Origin: Gerris lacustris
Taxonomy: Eukaryota > Arthropoda > Insecta > Hemiptera > Gerridae
DNA: 64,000 bases
NCBI GenBank assembly: GCA_951217055.1
Contig: OX578286.1
Span: 11,929,050 to 11,993,049, forward strand
Direction of reading: 5' to 3'
Positions 10,493 to 21,131 of this stretch are shown one piece after another (position 1 is the first letter of the stretch; every line of letters starts with the position of its first letter). The notes beneath the pieces are model-generated. The model made no database searches. It worked only from the letters and a program-made list of their open reading frames with translations, and had not been told where the DNA came from. The translations under genes were made by a program, and so were the position numbers.

Positions 10493-10822
10493 AACATAGT
10501 TTTGTAAGGTTGTCACAGAGGGACAACATTATCTGCTCACAGATGCGGCTCTGCAATAGCTCTGGGGTTAGAGTTTTTAAGCACAAACTGAGGGAAAGAT
10601 CTGTAGTAGATTTCTAGTCTTTTGCCCCTCATTCTTCATTAAAATAATATCAATTATTTAAATTTCTAGGCACGGTTCACCATCAATTTAGACTTTCCTG
10701 ATTCAAAAAATTATCAGTTGTTTTATATTATAAAATATACGTGTTTCTACATTTATATAATCTTCAATGTAAGTGTTAGCATAGCGAGTTAAAGACTAAT
10801 ATGCTATATTATTTTACAAGCT
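10493..10822. other. Unassigned intergenic sequence
   Basis: No supported feature; AT-rich with one moderately GC segment near 10510-10570. Confidence 0.3.
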
Positions 10823-11251
10823 TTAGGCCTGGCGCATATTGAACCCACGCCACGCACAGCCCACGTGTAGGAGGTTTTGTAAACTATAGGTTCCTAACAT
10901 TGCCGCATATTGAACCCAACCCACGGCTAGCCCACTCAGTCATCACCCATGCGTGGACAGGTTTGTGCCAGCCGTACAGATTTCGTGGGCCGTGGGTCAG
11001 ACTTTTGCTATGGATATCGAGGAACTAATTTGCCTTGTGTAACAGAATCTAGTATTATAAAATACCAGCCATCAAGATTACATGTGAATCAAGCTTAAAG
11101 ATGAAATAAATGTATTTATTTTTATTATAAAATACTGTATTTCTATAAATATTAAGTTAGGTAAATAATACAATTAATTTAACATGATTATATAATTAGA
11201 GTCCACAGGCCACCATAAGAAGTGAGTCGCTGATTGATAAAGTTTTCTTAC

Positions 11252-11353
11252 CTTATGGAATCGCTTATTTATGCCTTGTCCACCGATGAATTGGGTATAT
11301 GGCAACTGGGCGCTGGGCCATTTCTTTTTTGTTGACATGCCAAACTTGCCCTT
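11252..11353 (-). pseudogene. Exon-like block (left arm), splice sites intact
   Basis: On the minus strand a pyrimidine-rich tract and CCCGCAG precede a 102-bp open block of 34 codons starting KGKFGMSTKKKWPSAQLPYT, followed by AAG|GTAAGA. This is what an internal phase-0 exon looks like. The protein segment is not one I recognise. It could be a captured host exon or an exon of the parental autonomous transposon. Confidence 0.5.
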
Positions 11354-11625
11354 CTGCGGGAACATTGAAAAGAGATAGATAAAGTTTTGATTTTCACAGA
11401 ATCGTTAAATTAAATTATTTCAAAAACAGTGGTAAAGGTGGCCACCGATACGAGTGGGCCGTTTTCTTTTCAACGTCCCCGCAGAGCAATATGTTTTGGG
11501 CGGTGGCCACCCCAAACGGCCCACTCATATCGGTGGCCACCTTTACCACTTGTTTTTGAAATAATTTAATTAAACGATCCTGTGAAAATCAAAACTTCAT
11601 CTATCTCTTTTCAATGTTCCCGCAG

Positions 11626-11727
11626 AAGGGCAAGTTTGGCATGTCAACAAAAAAGAAATGGCCCAGCGCCCAGTTGCCATATACCCAATTCATCGGTGGA
11701 CAAGGCATAAATAAGCGATTCCATAAG
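11626..11727 (+). pseudogene. Exon-like block (right arm), splice sites intact
   Basis: Mirror copy of 11252-11353 on the plus strand, with the same acceptor CCCGCAG, the same 34 codons and the donor GTAAGA. The open frame continues past the donor for a few codons only before a stop. Confidence 0.5.
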
Positions 11728-12502
11728 GTAAGAAAACTTTATCAATCAGCAACTCACTTCTTATGATGGCCTGTGGACTATTAATCAAACAATTAAATAA
11801 AAACAAAACTAACCAAGTAATAAAAATAAATAAACCATTCGAAGAAAATTTTACTTTCGTTATAATAAATAAAAGAAGTCAAAAGAAAAAGAACAAATAT
11901 ATTATAAATACTAAATTATAATTATGAAACACTTTTTTTTCAATCCATTATCCTAATTAATTAATCATTGCTAAAATTGCATAAGCTAAGAATTTGTTAA
12001 ACATAATAAATAAGATATAAAAATACAAATAGCTTCTAACAAGTTACCTTCCGCATATATTATATCTATATTTTTAATAATATTATATATAGTTTTTTAG
12101 TACAAAAAACCTTTTTTTATTTATTTTATTTTACTTTGTATCATGGGAGCCTATATGGAAGGACAAAGATTGAATTTCTATGAATTCCCCGTTCAGCCAG
12201 AAAGTTTTTCATAACACCTTTTCAGGTATTTCCTGACACAATTTAAATTCTCCAGAGGAATCTCTCTTACGTAAATATTTATTTTGTCTACATTTCTTTT
12301 TTGTTTTACTTAATAAATAAATAATAGCTAGTTTCTCCAACTCAGATTCTGATTCGAGATCGAGAAGAAGTAATGTAGAAGAGACCATGGTTGGGCGTGG
12401 GCTGGGTTTCAATATGCGGTGCCTAGCCCATGCGTGGACGTGGGGCTTGCGTGGTTTGACGTGGCCTCTGTATGGTGTGGGTTCAATATGCGCCGGGCCT
12501 TA

Positions 12503-13016
12503 GGATTTAAAATTACAGTACAAAGTAGGGGTAGAATAGAGCTATAGAAGGATTAAGGAACCAAAGGTAAGGGATAAAGAGGCAATCAGGTAAAGAATTT
12601 TTATTTCAACTGCTTTAAGTTAAAAAAAATAATATCCTATTTTACTATACTTAAATTATGTCTACCTTAAAACTAATATACATTATTTTACAAAATAATA
12701 GATTATAGGTGTTACAAGGACAGGGTGGTTAAGATTAGATCTTTCATTGAAATATTCTATATTTGTGTCTTGGATAGCTCTTTGAATTTCCAGGTTTTCT
12801 AAAAAGTCGGACAGAAGAAGAAGTTCTACAGAAGAATTCTGACAGTAATGGGCTGTAAATGCATAAAATCGTTAAAGCGTACAAAATAGGAGGAAGCTAT
12901 GTGCTGAAATAATTGGCAGAGTATTTTTTAACAGTACCTAATTGTAGGTAATTGTCAATGATCAAATTGCACAATTTGTCTAAAGGCCCCCATACACAAT
13001 CAAACATTTTGCGCAA
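12503..13016. other. Unassigned intergenic sequence
   Basis: AT-rich with no supported coding region. TAAAGGCCCCCATACACAAT near 12981 looks like a transposon terminus, but no mirror was found. Confidence 0.3.
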
Positions 13017-13024
13017 ACCTGATG

Positions 13025-13697
13025 CAGGGCCGTAACTACCACCGGGGCCCCCGGCCGCGGGGGCCCCCGATCCTTCGGCCCTACTTGAATTTCAATGGGC
13101 AAAACGGAATAATGTGAATTTTAAAAGCCGTTTATCAAAAAATTCGTTTCAGGAAAGAATAATTATGGACTATTATTAAAATGTTCTTTTGAAACTAGGG
13201 GGCCCCTAGACATTTACAGAAAAATATTCAAAATTTTCACGCACCAGGGGCCCCATGACAAACGTATTTCCCCAGTAAGTTTTTTAAGGACTATTACACA
13301 GTGAACTGGCAAAAAACTCTGACGCTTACTCAATATAATGTTCACCTTTATCAGAGTTTTTTCCTTAAACTGTTACGAAGAGATCGTCTAAGTTATATAT
13401 GTATTTATGTAGTAGCCTAACTAAAGTAACCAGGAGGTAGGTGAGGATTTAGCTATAGAATAGAGGCTAAATTAGACATTTTTAATTTTGGGTCATGTGC
13501 AAAATAAAATACTTTAGATGTGGGTAAATTTGACCTCCAGAATTAAAACACGTTTTAGGGTGTTATTTTTCAAAAGATTTCCAGGGGAGGGCCCCCCGAC
13601 CCCCCTTTTTCTGGGGGGGGGGGTACTCCCCCGACACAACGAAGGGCCCCCAGAAAAATCTTTGCCCAGGGCCCCCAAGATTGTAGTTACGGCCCTG
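13025..13697. mobile_element. Non-autonomous hAT element, 8-bp target duplication
   Basis: The ends read CAGGGCCGTAACTACCACCG and the mirror GTAGTTACGGCCCTG. The 8-bp ACCTGATG is duplicated exactly at 13017-13024 and 13698-13705. The 673-bp interior is rich in GGGGCCCC motifs close to both ends and has no transposase. Confidence 0.87.
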
Positions 13698-13773
13698 ACC
13701 TGATGTCGGGCAAATTTAGGCCATACACGTCAAACATCATGTTTTGAACAAACATCGTAAAATATGAAAAGAA

Positions 13774-13992
13774 TCCTTGTTAATTGGTCGATCTGATCAG
13801 AGCGAGGTCAACTGTTCACAGAACTAACTAGTTAGTTTTAGAAAGCATCCTTGTTAATTGGTCAATCTGATCAGAGCGAGGTCAACTGTTCGCAGAACTA
13901 ACTAGTTAGTTTTAGAAAGCATCCTTGTTAATTGGTCAATCTGATCAGAGCGAGGTCAACTCTTCGCAGAACTAACAAGTTAGTTCAAAGAA
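13774..13992. repeat. 74-bp satellite, three copies
   Basis: Three head-to-tail units with GAATCCTTGTTAATTGGTC, TGATCAGAGCGAGGTCAACT and the 16-bp perfect palindrome AACTAACTAGTTAGTT. The same satellite forms arrays at 41581-42090 and 59620-61067, and one degenerate unit lies at about 15690-15750, just upstream of the receptor gene. Confidence 0.88.
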
Positions 13993-14241
13993 TACTTTAG
14001 GATGACAAGAAGTGACTTCAAATTTCTTGTCAATCTTCTTCACAGTGATATACAAAAAAATCGATTAAACTACAGAGCAACTATATCACCTGAAAAACGC
14101 CTTGCTGTATGTTTGAGGTATTTAAACTTTATATTCGTCATATTGTCTTTAATTTCATACAAATGGAATATTTAGAAAATAATAATAATAGTCCACAGGC
14201 CACCATAAGAAGTGAGTCGCTGATTGATAAAGTTTTCTTAC

Positions 14242-14343
14242 CTTATGGAATCGCTTATTTATGCCTTGTCCACCGATGAATTGGGTATATGGCAACTGGG
14301 CGCTGGGCCATTTCTTTTTTGTTGACATGCCAAACTTGCCCTT
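14242..14343 (-). pseudogene. Exon-like block (left arm)
   Basis: The same 34-codon block, acceptor and donor as in the 11.2-11.8 kb element, open throughout. Confidence 0.5.
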
Positions 14344-14614
14344 CTGCGGGAACATTGAAAAGAGATAGATAAAGTTTTGATTTTCACAGGATCTTTTAAT
14401 TAAATTATTTCAAAAACAGTGGTACACGTGGCCACCGATAAGAGTGGGCCGTTTGGGATGGCCACCGCCCCAAACATATCGCTCTGCGGGGACGTTGAAA
14501 CGAAAACGGCCCACTCGTATCGGTGGCCACGTGTACCACTGTTTTTGAAATAATTTAATTAAACGATCCTGTGAAAATCAAAACTTTATCTATTTCTTTT
14601 CAATGTTCCCGCAG

Positions 14615-14716
14615 AAGGGCAAGTTTAGCATGTCAACAAAATAGAAATGGCCCAGCGCCCAGTTGCCATATACCCAATTCATCGGTGGACAAGGCATAAA
14701 TAAGCGATTCCATAAG
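14615..14716 (+). pseudogene. Exon-like block (right arm) with a nonsense change
   Basis: Same block, but a lysine codon is changed to TAG (within CAAAATAGAAATGG) and a glycine codon to AGC. Splice-like borders remain. Only one of the four arms carries this stop, so the arms are diverging independently. Confidence 0.5.
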
Positions 14717-14871
14717 GTAAGAAAACTTTATCAATCAGCGACTCACTTCTTACGGTGGCCTGTGGACTATAACAACAATTATTAAGAAAAATAATTTATT
14801 ACATGCGAATTAAGATCTATTTACATTATAAAAGGTTTTTTTTATCACAATTTTTTATATTATATATAGGG

Positions 14872-15004
14872 TGTCCCCGGATCGGGTTGCCAGTCTGTGA
14901 AAATGAAATTATTGCACTTTTAGAAGAAGTCACTTTTTTACTCTTGCTTGTTCAAAATGAAGATTTATAATATTATTTTTTTTTATAATGCACCCTGTAC
15001 CAAA
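14872..15004. mobile_element. Possible short TIR remnant (AGGGTGTCCC / CACCCTGTACC)
   Basis: TATAGGGTGTCCCC at the left and GCACCCTGTACC at the right are weak inverted matches, about 135 bp apart, similar to the ends of mariner-like elements. No interior support. Confidence 0.3.
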
Positions 15005-15395
15005 AAAATACAATTTTCTAATTAATATTAACATAAGAGGAAACTAGGTCATATTTTGACTTCCAAGAAAGAGTATTCTTTTTTTCCTTATAAAAATATC
15101 TATTTAAAAGAAATAGATCTATTATTTATGATTCATGAATAATTATTATTTAAATATCCAAGTTTAATCATTAAAATCAATAAAAATCATTATTGTTAAT
15201 TTTCTGGTTGGAGGAGGGGGGAGGGTAAGGTTTCCTCTATTACTTTTCATAATGTCACAAAATAGAATATAACTTTCAATACACACAACGGGATCCCTCA
15301 ATTATTAGAAACACACAAAATTGTTTTTTTTTGTAAACGGTGTAGGGGGGACATTTTTACACGGGGGGACACTACTTACTATAAAACACGTCAAA
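15005..15395. other. Unassigned intergenic sequence
   Basis: AT-rich, with a G-rich stretch near 15210-15230 and 15345-15370. No supported feature. Confidence 0.3.
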
Positions 15396-15482
15396 ACGCT
15401 AAAATGCGTGTAGGATAAGGAGATGTGGAACGAGCAGAGAAGGGCGGGTAGAGGTGGAAGGGGTAGTAGCGCAAGTCCGTCG
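15396..15482. repeat. Repeat module shared with 61068-61155
   Basis: An 80-90 bp block starting GCGTGTAGGATAAGGAGATG and ending CGCAAGTCCGTCGCTGT is almost identical to 61071-61149, where it directly follows the 74-bp satellite. Here it lies 1.4 kb downstream of the three-unit array. Confidence 0.75.
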
Positions 15483-15529
15483 CTGTGGACTTCGCCGAGA
15501 AAATACGTTCAAATGGAAATGCCATAGCT

Positions 15530-15700
15530 AAGATGCGTCGCTGACATAGCGTAGCTAGCTAGCGTAGCTAGCTAGTGTAGCGTCGCGTTCTGTGTGGCCA
15601 CCTCCATTCATTATTATAGAACGGAAATTTTCAAACATAGCTAGCATAGCTAGCTCGCGTAGCGTATCTTTCTGTGTGGCCGAGCCTTTAATTGGTCGAT
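15530..15700. repeat. GCTAGCTAGCGTAGC-rich segment
   Basis: Short overlapping palindromes (TAGCTAGCTAGC, CATAGCTAGC) occur in two clusters, each followed by CTGTGTGGCC. This looks like subterminal repeats of a degenerate transposon. The exact ends are not defined. Confidence 0.4.
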
Positions 15701-16143
15701 CCGATCGAAGCTATGTTTACTGTTCATAGAACTACTAGATAGCGTTGCTAATAAATTATTTTTTGTTGAAAAGAAACACAATGGATTTTCTAAATATTAA
15801 TATTTAACTTAAAATTCCATAATACGTTAAATCTCTTTCTATGTAAATACTGCAAATATCACGAAAATACAATATTTACATAGTAAATATTAAGGGCATT
15901 TACCTTGAAAGTTGCGTGCAAACCCGTCACCAAGTGATCGAATGTACTTCTGTTTGCTTTTCTATAATTAAAATTAATAATTTGAGTAGCGTGTAGAAAT
16001 TTAGTGACAATATATAATGAAGTATATTTAGCAGTCATGTTCTCTCGAGGTTGATGTAGAATTAATTAATATCGAAGAGTTTAGATACTTTATAGTTCTA
16101 GGGATTTGTCAGTTAACATTCTAAGTAAACTATTGAGTGCGAA

Positions 16144-17030
16144 ATGTTGGAAAATTTCAGGAAACGTTTGTCTAAACGTGTGGGTGAATTTATAAACGTG
16201 CACCAGGAAGAACACCCTGAAGACTTGGTGTTTGATTTCTGGGAAACTAAATTAGGTTATTATTTCTACGCGTCCGGTTCCTTTATTAGAGTCGATCCAG
16301 ACAACATCTTTATCTTCTTAGCTTACAATTTGTATTTATTTGTGACTCCACTTACAATGTATTGTTTGATGGCGTGCACTTTATTATTTAATCCCGTTGA
16401 CTTTGCGAATGTGATTAGTATGGCTCATGTAGGCATACTATTGTTTGTCGCCCTTATCGTTCAAACCCATATGATATTTCATCGTGAACATGGAAATATA
16501 TTCATAGAAACTATTTTAAGACTAGAAAGTAATGGAACACGCCGTAAAAACGAGAAATCTTCTACCAGAGAAAACTTAAGATTATTTTTTACCAAGTACT
16601 GGCCTCCAGTCATGTGGTTTAGCTGGTTCCTCTATATCAGCAGTCAACCTGTGTACCAATACTTTATCAACTCGAGAGCCTTCGTCCTGACGGTCGAACT
16701 GTGGTTCCCGTTCGACACTCACAATATCTTAGGTTTCCTAGTAGCTTTTCTCTACGAAGTGTTGATGGTCAACTGTTTTTCATGTCTGGCCGTTACTAAT
16801 ATCCCTGCATTCCTATATCTATGTAACATGATGATAGACGAGTACTCCATACTAATCGATTCCCTCAGAACGCTGCACGAAGACACGGTGACTGAGTTCC
16901 GGAACACAGAGGAAGGTCGAGACTATAAATCCTCAATATCTTCTTTTGACCTCTACAGAGATGCGATGTTTCTCCAATGTTTGAGAAGAAGATATAAACA
17001 AATCATCCACCATCATCAAACCATTATCAG
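16144..17030 (+). CDS. Odorant receptor exon 1
   Basis: Encodes 295 codons plus two bases, from MLENFRKRLSKRVGEF to the HHHQTII motif. It ends at AG|GTTAAT. Codon 278 is CAA (Gln) here but TAA in the second copy. Confidence 0.9.
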
Positions 17031-20000
17031 GTTAATATTTTCTGTTCTGTTCTAAGAGACTTGTACCAAATAACTGACCCACCGGATGACATGTCGTGAT
17101 GTCGTAGTATAGAATAAGTATTTCAATTATAATTTTAGTTAGTCCGTAAGTAAATGCAAGTGTAAATGTAAGGCGTCACTTTCATCCAATCTTTCCATCT
17201 CTTATCATCAACCAGTAGGCCGAGGTTAAATTACGTCGGAATTCGTAAGAAAGTTGAGTCAGTGTAATTTTGAATTATGGATTGTGAAAATCTCATCCTA
17301 AAAGAGGTGCAGTTCAATAACCAAACAACGTCTTTACACCGAAAATCCGAAAAGTGAAGCAACTGACTGGTTTCAGGTGTTCTAAAGCTGCCTTCTTCAG
17401 ATAATGAATCTAAAGGTTACTGGATCGACTAAACTCGACTACTGGACGAGACGAAACTCTCACTTCTACTTGTAGTTTAGAAACCGATCCAGTGACCTTC
17501 AGATTATTTGAAGAAGGCATTAGAATAGCCAAAACCTGTCAAATTGTTCAATAATAGTTTTTGTGTGAAGACGTTGTTTCGTTATTGAACTACAGCCCTT
17601 TCACGAGAATTGAAAGAATTGAAAGACCTCAATGACACTATTTTTTTCCATGCATATGCAAAAACTCGAATATTTGTAAAATTTTGTACGAACAGCCTTT
17701 AATATGAAGTCAAATGTAGCTTCTGTCATCCGAGTACTCGTAAATTCAATTAGTATATTCATCTACGATTGATACGAAATATAAACATTATATCTCTGTT
17801 TAGATGCATAGAAAGTGATTTTTTTCGTAGCTGTTTTCATTGCGCATAAGCGTTCATAATGAGGTGAAGAATTGAAGAATTCCTCTTTTTTCCGCCCTAG
17901 GTCGGAAAAAAGAGGAATAGTCGGATAGCGAGTTTGTTTACATTCTAATTTGCTGATTGTTTAATTAAAGTAACTGTTTATATCGAGTTTTTAGAGAAAC
18001 AATGAGTTTAGTGATAGAGTTAAGTGATTATGAAGAAAATGAGGAGAATTATACGTATACCTTCCGAAATAATTAATTCGGCACAAAATAATACAATAGT
18101 AGATAAAGTACGGTACGCAACTCGTGCGAAAACTGTATTTTGCTTTGCTCGTGTGGTTTTACTACCCTCGCTGTCGCTCGGGTGCAAACTCCATACTCGC
18201 ATGCAAAATGCTACTTTCCGCACTCGACGTGTAATGTACTATTACTATGCGAGAACATCTAGATTATATCCCTCCCAATTATTTCTATACTCCCTCCTCT
18301 TTGATAAGATAATTTGCATATCCCTCCTAAATGAAAATATGACAAAACTGTACATAACAACATTTACTGTGTACTCTTAAAGAGCTTTTCAACGATATAC
18401 ATCATAAAGGGTATTCATTACTTTGACCCCGTATTCATTGCATGTACTCAGTACCAACATGGTAATTACGAAGATAAAATAAAAAAGGAACTTCGAAAAA
18501 TCCCAAATATAACAGACGTAGACAAAGGAGAAGCAGAAATAGTGAACGTGATAACTACAGTATCAGACAACATACTAAAAGATGCGCAAAATAATCAGAA
18601 GAGGGACGATGCGATGTTCCAAACGAAATAAAAATATTGCTAAGAAGAAGAAGTTACTCAAATATGAAAATTGATAAGAAGACTACTGAAAGAATGGGCC
18701 AAGAAAAACGCTTTAAATAAAATGGAAGCTGCGATAGAAAAGGGAACAAGCTTAAAAAGATGTATTCAACCAATAGGAAAGAAGAAAATCGCAGCCATTA
18801 TGAACAAGGAAGGGGAAATGAAATATGAAACAAAAGATATAGTGGAAGCCACAGCATATTTCTATAAAGAATTATATAAAAAAAAGAAATAATAAAGGAC
18901 TAATGGAAAAAATAAAGGAAAATAAAGAAGTAGAAGAGGGTCAAGAACAGTTAGAAAAAATACAGACTGACGAAGTTGAATATGCTATTAAAAAACTAAA
19001 AAACGGAAAGGCAGGAGGACCTGATAAGATTGTGAATGAACAAGTTAAAGCAGGAGGAAAATAATTAATAAGGAAGCTCTGTGAACTATATAATAGGTGT
19101 TTAGAAGAGGGTAAAGTACCCCAGCAATGGCTCAACTCAACATTGATGATATTACATAAAAAAGGAGAAAAAAAGTGACATCAACAACTATCGGTCAATA
19201 AGTCTACTATGTGTGATTTACAAAATTTTCATGTCAATATTGACGAAGCGAATTGAAAAGAAACTGGACGAAAACATCAATGTAGAGCAAGTCGGCTTTA
19301 GGAAAAACTTTTCCACTAACGACGGAATCTTAGTGTTGCATCAGCTAATTGAAAAATCTCAAGAATATCAGCTACCTCTAGCAATACTCTTTATAGATTT
19401 TCGAAAGGCATTCGACAGTATAGACTTCGAAGCAATATGGAACACATTAACAAACTGTAAAATAGAAGAGAAATACGCAAAAATTATAAAGTATGCATAT
19501 GAGGGGGCAAAGATAAGTGTAAAAGTAGGCAAGGAACAAATGAAAATAAAACTAGAGAGAGGATTAAGACAAGGCGACATCCCCTCAGCTAAACTTTTTG
19601 CGGCTATCATTGATAAAGCTTTTAGAAAGATCGACTGGAATAGGTTTGGCATTAGAATTAACGGAGAGAAATTAAGCAGAATAAAATTTGCTGATGACAT
19701 AGCAATAACCGCGAATTCTGTAAAAGAAATACAACTAATGATTAATGAAATAATGAAAGTAGCGGAAGAAATTGGGCTGGAAATACATGTAGAAAAAACT
19801 AAACTACTGAAAATAAACATGCAAGGTAATGAAAAAGTGGTGATAAGGGAATCAGAAGTTGAAGAGGTAGAAGAATTCGTGTACTTAGGAAGATTGCTGT
19901 GCAAAAATGATAACACCCTGAGAGAAGTCAGTAGGAGGATTACACTGGCATGGAAAGCATTCTACAGAAATAAATTAATTTTTAGGTCGGATATTGATGT

Positions 20001-21050
20001 AAGCAAAAAAGTTAAGTTATGGAAGTCAACAGTGCTACCGGTAATCACTTACAGCTGTGAAACTTGGGTCCTGAACAGAGCAATACTGGGGAAACTAAGA
20101 GTGGCAGTAAAAGGAATGGAAAGAAGTATGATAGGGATAACAAGAAGAGAAAGGAAGAGCAATAGATGGATAGCTAGCCAAACAGGGATTGAAGATTATA
20201 GGAAGGACAGTACTCTCTAGGAAATGGACGTGGGCAGGTCATATAGTCAGGACAAGAGACGATAGATGGGCAAGAAAGATATTAGACTGGTGGCCTTTGG
20301 AAGGTAAAAGAAAAGTAGGAAGACCGATTAGAAAATGGGACCAGGAGATGAGAACAACTTGCGGTGGGGTAAATTGGAAAAGTGTGGCGGAGGATAGAAG
20401 GATGTGGAAGAGGATGGGCGTAATCTTTAACGAGGAATGGTTACCAAAATAACAAATATATATTATAATATGTATATAATACATATATGATATATATATA
20501 ATATATTATTATTATATATATTATGATAGTAAAAAATTGAAGATAAATTAAGAAAAATAAAATTTAATTTAAGGAATAAGAAATATGTAAATAAATAGTT
20601 AACTACTAATAACTAGTAACTAGTAACTAACTAAGACTAGAAATGTAACTAGTAATGTAAGATTATAAATGATAAGGTATAATTTCTTCAAAATTAAAGT
20701 ATGAATGTGCATCACTGCATAATTCCCCCTTTTATGGGAACCACAGCGCTCTGCTGATTTGAAATCATCAGTAAAACTGAATATAAAGTGTATTAAAAGT
20801 ATGTATTTCTTTTTTGTATTTCAATAAATGGTATTTTTATTTATTTTATTTTATTTATTTATTGTCTTGTATGTTTCAGTTTGTATGAGCGCTTGCAAGC
20901 TGTTAGTGACGTTCCTTTGACTGTGATGTTGAGCGTAGGTGGATCTATCGTTGCTTTCGGGATTAGTGTTATACTGTCTGTGAGCATTTCTTTCTTTCCG
21001 TTATAATTTTTTTTTTAATACTCATTCTTAACCTCTTACTGAGCTTAATA

Positions 21051-21131
<81 letters not shown>

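Larger units (their letters stand above)
11201..11778. mobile_element. Foldback element carrying an exon-like block in both arms
   Basis: Long inverted repeats (about 240 bp each) begin GTCCACAGGCCACCATAAG and end with the mirror. The centre contains GGTGGCCACCGATACGAGTG-type inverted segments around a short loop. Each arm holds an identical 102-bp block bounded by a 3' splice-site-like CCCGCAG and a 5' splice-site-like AAG|GTAAGA. A second copy of the whole element lies at 14191-14767. Confidence 0.85.
10826..12499. mobile_element. PIF/Harbinger-like element, TTA target duplication
   Basis: Inverted termini GGCCTGGCGCATATTGAACC (left) and GGCCCGGCGCATATTGAACC (right, reversed) are near-identical and are followed by CACGCCACGCAC-type subterminal sequence. 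TTA is duplicated at 10823-10825 and 12500-12502. A second, internal pair of related motifs (GCCGCATATTGAACCCA near 10910 and its mirror near 12410) suggests a nested or duplicated end. No transposase is visible. A foldback element sits inside at 11201-11778. Confidence 0.8.
14191..14767. mobile_element. Second copy of the exon-bearing foldback element, TA flanks
   Basis: Nearly identical to 11201-11778, with the same termini, splice-bounded block in each arm and GGCCACC-rich centre. TA lies directly outside both ends. The centre is inverted or rearranged relative to the first copy. Confidence 0.85.

Noticed and set aside
12209..12412. A transposase for the 10826-12499 element
   Set aside because: The 67-codon frame is short and low in complexity, and shows no DDE motif or helix-turn-helix.
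18024..18380. Open frames with the RYATRAKTVFCFARVVLLPSLS peptide, seen in five places
   Set aside because: The same peptide appears wherever repeat family R occurs, with shifts and stops at its edges, and the opposite strand is equally open. It is translated repeat DNA, not a gene family.
19368..19916. A 182-codon open frame on the minus strand
   Set aside because: It lies antisense to the reverse transcriptase of the LINE, whose catalytic motifs show the plus strand to be the real coding strand.
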